From the NCBI GenBank assembly GCA_947475245.1, contig CANJLW010000016.1, positions 25,117 to 89,116 on the forward strand: a stretch of 64,000 nt of DNA, in the 5' to 3' direction. A program made the position numbers and the translations under genes. The stretch comes from Acetobacteraceae bacterium. Lineage in GTDB: Bacteria; Pseudomonadota; Alphaproteobacteria; Acetobacterales; Acetobacteraceae. Below the pieces are notes generated by a model. That model searched no databases and was not told the origin of the DNA. It was given only the letters and a program-made list of their open reading frames with translations. Shown here one piece after another: positions 24,132 to 32,034 of the stretch (within the stretch, counting starts at the first letter, position 1; each line of letters starts with the position of its first letter).

Positions 24132-27088
24132 CGCGGGCGGAGACGACGTGCCTTTTCGGTAACGCTCAGATCGATCTCTCCGCGCAGCGCCGAACCGAAC
24201 GATGCCGCCGCGTGATGCCGGGCATAGTTCCGGTCCATGCTTTGATCGTCGATCTTGCGATGGCGGTCTTCGACCTGAATGAATGCCGGGAACAGCTTTT
24301 GGCCCACGGCATCGGTTGGCCCGGGATTGACCTCCACCACGCCCAGATGATCGAAATGCGCGATCATGTTGTTGATCTGATCGGTGTAACTCGTGGTCCC
24401 CAGCGGCGCGATCCAGGCGGCGCGGTTCGCGAAGGCCGCCAGACGCTCTGCTTCGGGTTTGTGCGCGTTCACCACGATTTCGTAGTTTTCGCGCGTCATA
24501 ACCTCGTTCGGCACGCGCGCGGGCCAGAACGACGGGACGTAGGGATCGTAGGTCTTGTCGTAGCCGGAGCGGCAACTGGCGGTATCGGTTTGCCAGGGGA
24601 TGGCCATCCAACGCGTGATGCCGCCGGGCAATTGGCCGTAGAGCGGTCCATTCGGGATCGTGACCGTGCTGCTGGTCAAAATCGCCCCCATGCCGGGTTC
24701 GATCCATCCCTTGGGCGCGTGCGCGAAGCGGAAGGGCAACATGTACATGCTGGATGCCCGAACCGGCCAGGTCATTTCACAGCCGGGATGGAACGCATCG
24801 GCGAGGCAATATTCCAACGCCGCCTTGGTCAGCATGTTCCCCTGTTCGGCGACCGGGACCTGATCGATGTCGGTATAGACCGGCAGTTGGCCCCAATCGT
24901 CGTCGAAGTCGCCCGCCGCCCACTGATCCAACATCGCAAGCTGAGTCGGCGACAGCGATGTGTATTGCAGGGGCGACTGAGTCGCCGGAACGCTCATCGC
25001 GTCGCCGTACAACCATGGCCATGGCATCGGCGACCAGGAATCCACATTCGGATGGCGGAAGGAATTTTTCAGCACGCGCCGGGTTTCGAGGTTCGCGACG
25101 CTGCGATCGTTCAGGCGCGCCGCCCATTCCGAGGAACTGAAGTCGTAAGCCGAATTCCATCCAAACCCCGCGGCAAAGCCGGCGTTGACCCATTGCAGCC
25201 GGGTCATCCGCTCAAAGATCGGGTAGATGTCCTGTGTGAAGGATGGCCGATCGGGCTTGTGCAGCGTGCCGTTCTGGATCGCGACGTCGCGCATCAGGTC
25301 CCACATGGTGCGCACCGACTTGCATTGCGGACCGTAATCTGGCGGCGCGACCACCAGCCACGACGGCGTCACCGGCAACTCGACGCCCTCGTACTTGACC
25401 GAAGCCGTTACGGGTCCGTCGGACGTGTCGTCATGCCAGCCGTCGTTATTGGCGAACGTGATCGCCATGCTGCCGTCAAACGACGCCGACAGACCGCGCC
25501 CGCCGGTCACCAAAAGCCGCCCGTCCGGTTGGCACCACATCTTGCCGAGATAGACCGGGTCGCCCTGGTTCATGAATTGCCCCGCGACCATCTCCCGCGG
25601 TCGGGAGTGCTGGGCGGCATGAATGCTGTGCGCGCCGGCATCCAGGACCAGCGTCGACCGGTCGGAGACCGTCGGATTGCGCAGCGCGCTGGGATCGGCC
25701 GTCGACGCCAGCGGGATGTCGAGCGCGATCTGAAACTCGTACCAGGCAGCCTTCTTGTTCGCAAGGTGAACCGTCCAGGTAATATCGGCGCCCGAGTCAG
25801 CGCCGGTCAGTTCGCGGACGATTTCATCCTTCGCATTGCACCCATAGATGCGAAAGCGAGCGGCCTGGGGATAGAGCCGGCCTTGCGCGTCTCGGTACGG
25901 GTTCTGGCCGGGTTTGTGATCGGCCATCAGCGGCGGCGGATGCGTGACTTCCGGGCCGACGACAAAGCCTTCCGGCGCATTGCCGACGCGGGCGACGCCG
26001 ATCGACGGGTAGATGACGGCCTTGACGATGCAGGTGTCGGGATCGGCGGGCAGGGCGGGCGCTCGCGGCTGCTGGGGCTGTTCCAACGGCTGGCCGTTCG
26101 CCTGATGGCGCAGTTTGGCCCCATTGTCGTAGACGACCTTGCGGACCGCGGCGATGCTGCCGAGCGGCGCCTGTTCGACGGGTGTGCGCCAGATATTGAA
26201 GGATAGTTCCTGCCCGTACTCGGGCTGTCCACGCTCCCACACGTTTTGCGAGGGCAGGGACAATGTGCCGACCGGCACGTAGGGGTATTGGTCGGTCGGC
26301 CATTCCTCGGTCGCGCGATCCAGCGGGAAATGCGCCGATTTCGGCACGACCTGCACCATAAAGGTGAATTCATACGCCTCGGTCGTTGCCGACAGCCGAT
26401 GCTGTAAGTCGAGCGCGAGGTAGTTCGGGTCGTCGGTCGCGACATTGATCGCGGGCGTCGCGCCGGCGGGCGGTTTCGGCACCAGCGCGTATTTCGCGAC
26501 GTGGTCGTGGCCGAAGGAGAACGGCAAAATCGCCCAGTACTGGGTCGTCAGAACGCTGCCGTCGATCTGCGCCGACATCGCGTTCAGGATTTTGTTGGTC
26601 TTGGGATGCTTGGCCAGATATCCCGGATAGTCTTTCTGTACGACACCGGCATAGGTGAATTCGCACATCGACTGGGCATCGTCGACGAAGAACACCGGGT
26701 AGTTTTGCATGATGAAGTCGGCGGTATCGCCGGTCTCCCCCATGGCGTTCACGCCGTCGACCCCCCACAGCTTCAGGCCGATGCCCAGCGTGGAGTTCAG
26801 ATCGGGCGACGTCGGAGCAGTGTCGCTGGAGAAACGCATCCAGGCGGTCAATTGCTTTTTGGCGAAGACGCCGACCTGAAGCGCCTTCGGCAGGTCGTCG
26901 CGCATGGTCAGCGTGCCGTACGCCGCGCCGTGGAGCTTACGAAACACCGCCCGTTCAGCCGGGCGCTGGCCCAAGGCAAGCTTTTTCGCCTGGGCGATCT
27001 CGATGAACATCTCGTTCAGGCGCGCGGTCGCATCGGTCGCGCAGTCGAAACATCCGGGGATGGCAGGGTTTGCGGGGTCTTCGCTCAT
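24128..27088 (-). CDS. catalase-like heme domain fused to LodA-like CTQ oxidase
   Basis: A 986-residue fusion. Residues ~35-330 are a catalase-like domain: His53 in RKLHGAAYG (distal heme side), LGIGLKLWGVDG, DFIMQNYPVFF, and RTPVEQAPLGSIAAVRKVVY. The usual catalase C-terminal region with the R-x-F-x-Y proximal tyrosine is absent, as in small y4iL-like members. Residues ~353-986 are LodA-like: KAVIYPSIGVARVGNAP, then CLADAFHPGCEM and RWMAIPWQTD, whose Cys761 or Cys770 and Trp832 (or Trp827) are candidates for the CTQ cofactor. LodA enzymes oxidise an amino acid or amine and release H2O2. ATG 27088 has GGAGGA upstream. There is no Sec signal peptide. Confidence 0.85.
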   Translation of the reverse strand: MSEDPANPAIPGCFDCATDATARLNEMFIEIAQAKKLALGQRPAERAVFRKLHGAAYGTLTMRDDLPKALQVGVFAKKQLTAWMRFSSDTAPTSPDLNSTLGIGLKLWGVDGVNAMGETGDTADFIMQNYPVFFVDDAQSMCEFTYAGVVQKDYPGYLAKHPKTNKILNAMSAQIDGSVLTTQYWAILPFSFGHDHVAKYALVPKPPAGATPAINVATDDPNYLALDLQHRLSATTEAYEFTFMVQVVPKSAHFPLDRATEEWPTDQYPYVPVGTLSLPSQNVWERGQPEYGQELSFNIWRTPVEQAPLGSIAAVRKVVYDNGAKLRHQANGQPLEQPQQPRAPALPADPDTCIVKAVIYPSIGVARVGNAPEGFVVGPEVTHPPPLMADHKPGQNPYRDAQGRLYPQAARFRIYGCNAKDEIVRELTGADSGADITWTVHLANKKAAWYEFQIALDIPLASTADPSALRNPTVSDRSTLVLDAGAHSIHAAQHSRPREMVAGQFMNQGDPVYLGKMWCQPDGRLLVTGGRGLSASFDGSMAITFANNDGWHDDTSDGPVTASVKYEGVELPVTPSWLVVAPPDYGPQCKSVRTMWDLMRDVAIQNGTLHKPDRPSFTQDIYPIFERMTRLQWVNAGFAAGFGWNSAYDFSSSEWAARLNDRSVANLETRRVLKNSFRHPNVDSWSPMPWPWLYGDAMSVPATQSPLQYTSLSPTQLAMLDQWAAGDFDDDWGQLPVYTDIDQVPVAEQGNMLTKAALEYCLADAFHPGCEMTWPVRASSMYMLPFRFAHAPKGWIEPGMGAILTSSTVTIPNGPLYGQLPGGITRWMAIPWQTDTASCRSGYDKTYDPYVPSFWPARVPNEVMTRENYEIVVNAHKPEAERLAAFANRAAWIAPLGTTSYTDQINNMIAHFDHLGVVEVNPGPTDAVGQKLFPAFIQVEDRHRKIDDQSMDRNYARHHAAASFGSALRGEIDLSVTEKARRLRPR

Positions 27089-27130
27089 GGGATTCCTCCG
27101 GCAAGGCCGCTTGGGGGCATTTTCCAAAGG

Positions 27131-27152
27131 CTTTATCGGCCAGTCGATAAAG
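27131..27152. promoter_or_regulatory. operator-like dyad upstream of the LodA-like gene
   Basis: CTTTATCG-gccagt-CGATAAAG is a perfect 8+8-bp dyad 43 bases before the start codon, inside a strongly AT-rich 125-base gap (27089-27214). The gap also carries a direct repeat TTAACGA...TTAACGA. The dyad may bind a regulator or end the upstream MFS transcript; no T-tract favours the former. Confidence 0.45.
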
Positions 27153-27214
27153 AATCGAAAATTAAAACTCCAGTATAGCGATCGTCGACATATTAACGAT
27201 CAATTAACGACTGC

Positions 27215-28714
27215 CTAATCCGGCTTCAACTGCGTCCGGGAACTCAGACGCGCCGGCAGGCCCTGGGATATCAGTAATGTGATCAGCGCCAGGATCAGCG
27301 TCAGCCAATAGGCGTTGTGCAGCGACCGCGCGACGATATCCGTCAGGCGGGCGATTTCGGCCGGGGGCAGGGCAACGCGGGCCACCACATCCAGCAGCCG
27401 ATCGACGGCCCGCGCGGCGTCGGGGTCGATGCGCAGCATGGTGAAATTCAGCACCGCGCCGCACCCGGCCGCCCCCACCGCCTGACCGACAAAGCGCAGA
27501 AACATGCTCGACGACGTGGCCGCGCCGCGCTGCCGCCACGGCACGGATGCCTGGATCGAGACGATGAACACCGTGTTGCACAGCCCCATGCCGATCCCGA
27601 TGACGAAGGAACCGACACTGGCCCAGAGCGGCCCGTGCTCCGGCCGCAGCAGCACCAGCATCAGGCAGCCAAGGACGAGCGACAACGCGCCGATCCCGGC
27701 GGTCAACCGATAACTGGTGGCCGCCATCAAGCGCGCACCGAGGATGCTGGCGAGCGCCCAACTGACGGACATGGCGCCGAGGACCAGGCCGCCGGCGATG
27801 GCGGTTTGGCCCATCGCACCCTGGACATAGGCGGGCAGGAAGGCCGAGACCCCCATCATCACCGCGCCGGCGAAGCAACTGCCCAGGCTGCCGACCACGA
27901 CGATGCGATTGGCGCGCCATAATTCCAGCGGCAGCATGGGTTCCGGCGTCGTCCGTTCGTGCAGGATCAGCGCGATCAGAGCCGAACAACCGACGACAAG
28001 CAGGGCGACGAACCAGGGCGTGGTGAGTTGTCCGCCCTGGACCAACGTCAGCATCAGACTCCCGAAAGCGAGCAGCAACAATATGGAGCCGATCCAATCG
28101 ACCTTGTGGCGGCGCGGCTGCACGTTTTCTTTCAGGAACAGCGCCAGCATCGCGATGGCGGCGATGCCGATCGGCAGGTTTACCCAGAACACCACGCGCC
28201 AACTGACGTATTGGATCAAAAAGGCACCCAGAGACGGCCCGATGACGGCGGAAACGCCAAAGACCGACGACACCAGGCCCTGGACCTTGCCCCGTTCCGT
28301 CGGCGTGTAGATATCCCCCAGGATGGTCGCCGCGATCGGTTGAATGGCGCCAGCGCCGATGCCCTCCAACGCGCGAAAGCAAATCAGCGACGGCATGTCC
28401 CAGGCAAGACCGCACAGGGTGGAACCGGTCAGGAACAGGCCCGTGCCGACAAAGATGACGGGGCGGCGTCCATACAGGTCCGCCAGACGCCCGTAGATCG
28501 GAATGCTCACCGCCTGGGTCAGCAGATAGATGGTGAAGACCCAACTGAACACGTTGAAGCCGCCGAGATCGGCGACAATGGTCGGGATCGTCGTCGCGAC
28601 GATGGAGCTTTCGACCGCGGCCATGAAGGTCGCCATCAGGCAGGCCGCCAGCACCAGGCGCCGCCACGATCCGTCCGTGTCCCCCGCGGGGCGCGGTGCT
28701 TTGCTGTCTTGCAT
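27215..28714 (-). CDS. DHA2-family MFS multidrug transporter (EmrB/QacA type)
   Basis: A 499-residue protein with 14 predicted membrane segments. The start LVLAACLMATFMAAVESSIV with the acidic residue in helix 1 (motif D1), RLADLYGRRPVIFVG (motif A) and SVFGVSAVIGPSLGAFL (motif C, antiporter signature) are all typical of proton-driven drug exporters. It lies upstream of the LodA-like gene on the same strand, 125 bases away, with an AT-rich gap, so co-transcription is uncertain. The substrate is unknown. Confidence 0.9.
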   Translation of the reverse strand: MQDSKAPRPAGDTDGSWRRLVLAACLMATFMAAVESSIVATTIPTIVADLGGFNVFSWVFTIYLLTQAVSIPIYGRLADLYGRRPVIFVGTGLFLTGSTLCGLAWDMPSLICFRALEGIGAGAIQPIAATILGDIYTPTERGKVQGLVSSVFGVSAVIGPSLGAFLIQYVSWRVVFWVNLPIGIAAIAMLALFLKENVQPRRHKVDWIGSILLLLAFGSLMLTLVQGGQLTTPWFVALLVVGCSALIALILHERTTPEPMLPLELWRANRIVVVGSLGSCFAGAVMMGVSAFLPAYVQGAMGQTAIAGGLVLGAMSVSWALASILGARLMAATSYRLTAGIGALSLVLGCLMLVLLRPEHGPLWASVGSFVIGIGMGLCNTVFIVSIQASVPWRQRGAATSSSMFLRFVGQAVGAAGCGAVLNFTMLRIDPDAARAVDRLLDVVARVALPPAEIARLTDIVARSLHNAYWLTLILALITLLISQGLPARLSSRTQLKPD

Positions 28715-28876
28715 CTTTGTTGTCCTCGGGCGGTCCGTTCCCCGGACGAAGTTCTGTCATCCCAACGCGATCGAGGCAATCGAGGTATATTCCAAGCATC
28801 GCGGGAAACCGCTACCATCCAACCAGCGTCGCGGAACCGGCGTATCGCCCAGAAGGGCGAAACAGGGAGGTATGGA

Positions 28877-30130
28877 ATGCTAGCTCGTCTTCGACGCGCG
28901 CTCTGCGCGGTCATGATGCTCGGATTTTTGCTGCCAGGTCAGGCGGCAGTGGCGGCCGACACGATTCCCATTGCGTTTATCGGACCGTTCTCCGGTGCCT
29001 TCGCGCCGCAGGGAGACGCGTTCCTGAAGCAGTTGAAGTATGCCCTTGACGTCGTGAACGCCAACGGCGGCGCGCTGGGCAAGAAGTTCGAACTCGTGAC
29101 GTTCGACGACAAGCTGCAACCGTCCGAAGCGATCATCGCGCTGAAATCCGCGACCGATCGGAACATTCAGATCGTCATTCAGTGCATCGGCTCCAACGTC
29201 GCCGCGGCGATGATCGACGGCGTGGCCAAGCACAACGCGCGTAACCCGGACAATCGCGTCCTGTATGTCAACTGCGCCGCGCTGGCGAACGAGTTGACCA
29301 ACGAGAAGTGCGACTTCTGGCATTTCCGCTTCGCCGCCACGGTCGGCATGCGGGTGGAAACCTTGATCCGCGCGCTGCCGAAGAACCTGTCCACCGTTTA
29401 CCTGATGAACCAGGACTACCTGTATGGTCAGTCGGTTCAGGCGGACATGAAAACCTACCTGGCCAAGTTCCGCCCCGACATCAAGATCATCGGCGACGAA
29501 CTCGTGCCGCTGGGCAAGGTCAAGGACTTCTCGCCCTACGTCTCCAAGATCAAGCAGTCCGGCGCGCAGGCGCTGCTGACCTCCAACTGGGGCGTCGACT
29601 TCAACCTGCTGCTGAAGTCCGGCGTCGAAACCGGCCTGGATGTCAGCTACTACACGCTGTCCGCGCATCTGAACGGTGGCCCGGTCGCGATGGGTGAAGC
29701 CGGTGTGGATCGTGTTCACTCCGCTCTCGACTTCCACCACAACATCGCGGCCGAAATCGGCAACGAAGCCGGCGACAAGTGGATTGCCGGGTTCCGCGCG
29801 CTGTATCCGGAATTCGACTTCACCTGGATCAACTACCGCACGATGTTCGAAATGCTCCAGATCGCCGTTCAGAAGGCCGGCTCGACCGACCCGCTGAAGG
29901 TGGCCCTGGCGCTGGAAAATCTCCAGACGAAAGACAGCCTGGGTCAGCCCGCCACGATGCGTAAGGACGATCACCAACTGCTGAGCGCCTTCTACGCGGC
30001 GAAGTTCACCAAAGGGGTCAAGTATGACTCCGAAAAGACCGGCTTCGGCTGGAAGACCGAACTGACGCTGCCGGCGTCGGAACTGTCGCAGCCGACCACC
30101 TGCAAGATGAAGCGGCCCGCCGGCGCGTAA
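28877..30130 (+). CDS. periplasmic branched-chain-amino-acid-type substrate-binding protein (ABC)
   Basis: A 417-residue type I periplasmic binding protein (LivK-like). It has a Sec signal peptide (RLRRALCAVMMLGFLLPGQ ending AAVAAD) and then IPIAFIGPFSGAFAPQGDAFLKQ, the usual start of the mature domain. Other family blocks are YLMNQDYLYGQSVQ and FSPYVSKIKQSGAQALLTSNWG. ATG 28877 has GGGAGG upstream. No permease or ATPase genes are adjacent, so it is an orphan receptor or its transporter is elsewhere. The next gene encodes a racemase/maleate-isomerase-like protein; the pair may handle a small organic acid. Confidence 0.87.
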   Translation: MLARLRRALCAVMMLGFLLPGQAAVAADTIPIAFIGPFSGAFAPQGDAFLKQLKYALDVVNANGGALGKKFELVTFDDKLQPSEAIIALKSATDRNIQIVIQCIGSNVAAAMIDGVAKHNARNPDNRVLYVNCAALANELTNEKCDFWHFRFAATVGMRVETLIRALPKNLSTVYLMNQDYLYGQSVQADMKTYLAKFRPDIKIIGDELVPLGKVKDFSPYVSKIKQSGAQALLTSNWGVDFNLLLKSGVETGLDVSYYTLSAHLNGGPVAMGEAGVDRVHSALDFHHNIAAEIGNEAGDKWIAGFRALYPEFDFTWINYRTMFEMLQIAVQKAGSTDPLKVALALENLQTKDSLGQPATMRKDDHQLLSAFYAAKFTKGVKYDSEKTGFGWKTELTLPASELSQPTTCKMKRPAGA

Positions 30131-30222
30131 TCGCTCGACCGGACCACGATCACGGTGCGGCGTCGTCCTTGCGGGCGGCGCCGTTTTCGTTTCAGGGAAC
30201 CAAACCCGAGGAAACCGGACCT

Positions 30223-30945
30223 ATGACCATCAGGCATTTCGGCGTTCTGATCCCATCGACCAACACCACGGTGGAGATCGAATACACCCGTCTGCTGCCC
30301 CCCTGGCTGCAATGCCATGTCGGCCGTCTCGGCAAGGGCGGCGACACCCCGTTTTCCCCCAGCCGGGACGAGGACGTGTCCTACCAATCCCAACTGCTGG
30401 GCGATGCAAAGGTGGAGGTCGTGGCCCTCGCGCAGACCTCCGCCAGCCTGTTCGACGACGATTACGACCTGAATACGGTGCGGCGCATGACACAGGGCGC
30501 GGGCGTACCGTCCCTGACCTCCGCCCAGGCGATCGGGCGATCGGTGCGGGCCTTGGGCGCGAAGCGGATCGGCATCGTCACCCCATACTCGGCCGCGGCG
30601 ATCGCGCGCGCGAAGCACTATTTCGAAAGCAAATACGGTCTGGAGGTCATCGCCATGGAAGGCTTCGGCGCCACCGACGCCTATGCCATCGGCGCGCTCG
30701 GCCCTGACAAGGCGCGGGAGGCATTCACCCGGATCGATCGGGCGGAGATCGAAGTCCTGATCGTGCCCGGAGGCAACTTCCCGACCATGCCATGGATCGC
30801 GGACTGGGAGCGTGACTTCGACAAACCCGTGATCACGACGAATCAGGCCGCGCTGTGGGCCATGCTGCGGGTGATGAACATCACCAAGCCGATCGAGGGC
30901 TTCGGGCGGCTGCTGGAAGACCTGCCGGAAATGACGGACGACTGA
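30223..30945 (+). CDS. maleate isomerase/arylmalonate decarboxylase-like protein lacking both catalytic cysteines
   Basis: A 240-residue Asp/Glu racemase superfamily protein. The fold signature FGVLIPSTNTTVEIEY is clear. Family enzymes use Cys in a CTS motif and/or a second Cys in SCTN. Here the first site reads AQTS (Gln71) and the second VPGGNFPT (Gly183), and the only cysteine (Cys31) lies elsewhere. The protein is therefore probably not a classical isomerase or racemase. It might bind a ligand or use another chemistry. ATG 30223 has GAGGAAA upstream. It follows the substrate-binding protein gene on the same strand, 92 bases away. Confidence 0.78.
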   Translation: MTIRHFGVLIPSTNTTVEIEYTRLLPPWLQCHVGRLGKGGDTPFSPSRDEDVSYQSQLLGDAKVEVVALAQTSASLFDDDYDLNTVRRMTQGAGVPSLTSAQAIGRSVRALGAKRIGIVTPYSAAAIARAKHYFESKYGLEVIAMEGFGATDAYAIGALGPDKAREAFTRIDRAEIEVLIVPGGNFPTMPWIADWERDFDKPVITTNQAALWAMLRVMNITKPIEGFGRLLEDLPEMTDD

Positions 30946-30978
30946 CCCGAGGCGGCGGGCCGGTCGTCCGTAGGCCGG

Positions 30979-32034
30979 TCAGCGCAGGCTGGCGTTCAGC
31001 CTTTCCAGGGCGGAACCGCCCGGGATCAGCGCGTCGTCGCTCAGCTCGTTCAGCGGGCGATCGACGGTCTTCAGGTAGCCGTGCATGTCGCGCGGGTTCG
31101 GATCGACATACAGCAGCCCGGTGACGATCTCTCCCATCGCCGCGCGTTCCTGCATGTAGGTCAGGGCGGCGACGCGGTCATGCACGTCGTAGCTGGGATG
31201 CAGCTTGCGCAGCTTCAGGGTGGAGCCGTCGTGCTGGGTCACCATCTCGACCTCGCCCGGCGCGTAGTCGACGGTGATTTCCGAACGGCCGGAGATGACG
31301 TCCAGATAGTTCAGCGCCGCGTTATGCTCACGGACGTAGTCGAAGCTTTTGGTCGAGCCTTCGTGGTTGTTGAACGCCACGCAGGGGGAGATGCAATCGA
31401 TGAAGGCGGCGCCCTCGTGCTTCAAGGCGGCCTCGATCAACGGCACCAACTGTGCCTTGTCGCCGGAGAAGCTGCGTCCGACGAAGGTCGCGCCGAGTTG
31501 CAGCGCCATGCCGACCAGATCGATCGCCTCATCGCTGTTGACAACGCCGCGCTTGGATTTCGCGCCCTTGTCGGAGGTGGCGGAGAACTGACCCTTGGTC
31601 AGGCCGTACACGCCGTTATTCTCGACGATGTAGACCATATTGACGCCGCGGCGCATCGAGTGGGCAAACTGGCCCAGACCGATGGACGCGCTGTCGCCGT
31701 CGCCGGACACGCCGAGATAGATCAGGTCCTTGTTCGCCAGGTTGGCGCCGGTCAGGACCGACGGCATGCGGCCATGCACGGAGTTGAAGCCGTGCGAGGC
31801 ACCCAGGAAGTATGTCGGCGTCTTGGAGGAGCAGCCGATGCCGGACAGCTTGGCGACGCGATGCGGCGCGATGTCCAGTTCGAAGCACGCCTTGACGATG
31901 GCGGCGCTGATCGAATCATGGCCGCAACCGGCGCACAGCGTCGAAACCGGGCCTTCGTAGTCACGCCGCGTAAAGCCGAGGGCGTTCTTTTGCAGGTCGG
32001 GGTGATGGAGTTTGGGCTTCGGGATGAAGGTCAT
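30979..32034 (-). CDS. 2-oxoacid:ferredoxin oxidoreductase, beta subunit (KorB-like)
   Basis: A 351-residue thiamine-diphosphate subunit. Motifs are TLCAGCGHDSISAAI and GIGCSS with Cys residues for a 4Fe-4S cluster, GDGDSASIGLGQ followed by VENNGVYGLTKGQ (the GDG...N Mg-thiamine site), and DCISPCVAFNNHEG. With the alpha subunit it oxidatively decarboxylates a 2-oxoacid, usually 2-oxoglutarate or pyruvate, with CoA. Its ATG overlaps the alpha subunit stop (ATGA). It is the last gene of a three-gene minus-strand operon. Substrate choice cannot be fixed from sequence. Confidence 0.9.
   Translation of the reverse strand: MTFIPKPKLHHPDLQKNALGFTRRDYEGPVSTLCAGCGHDSISAAIVKACFELDIAPHRVAKLSGIGCSSKTPTYFLGASHGFNSVHGRMPSVLTGANLANKDLIYLGVSGDGDSASIGLGQFAHSMRRGVNMVYIVENNGVYGLTKGQFSATSDKGAKSKRGVVNSDEAIDLVGMALQLGATFVGRSFSGDKAQLVPLIEAALKHEGAAFIDCISPCVAFNNHEGSTKSFDYVREHNAALNYLDVISGRSEITVDYAPGEVEMVTQHDGSTLKLRKLHPSYDVHDRVAALTYMQERAAMGEIVTGLLYVDPNPRDMHGYLKTVDRPLNELSDDALIPGGSALERLNASLR

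Noticed and set aside
24132..24707. N-terminal extension of the LodB-like protein
   Set aside because: The frame is open upstream inside the LodA-like gene, but the flavoprotein's Rossmann motif begins right after the ATG at 24131, which overlaps the previous stop. The extension is out-of-frame shadow.
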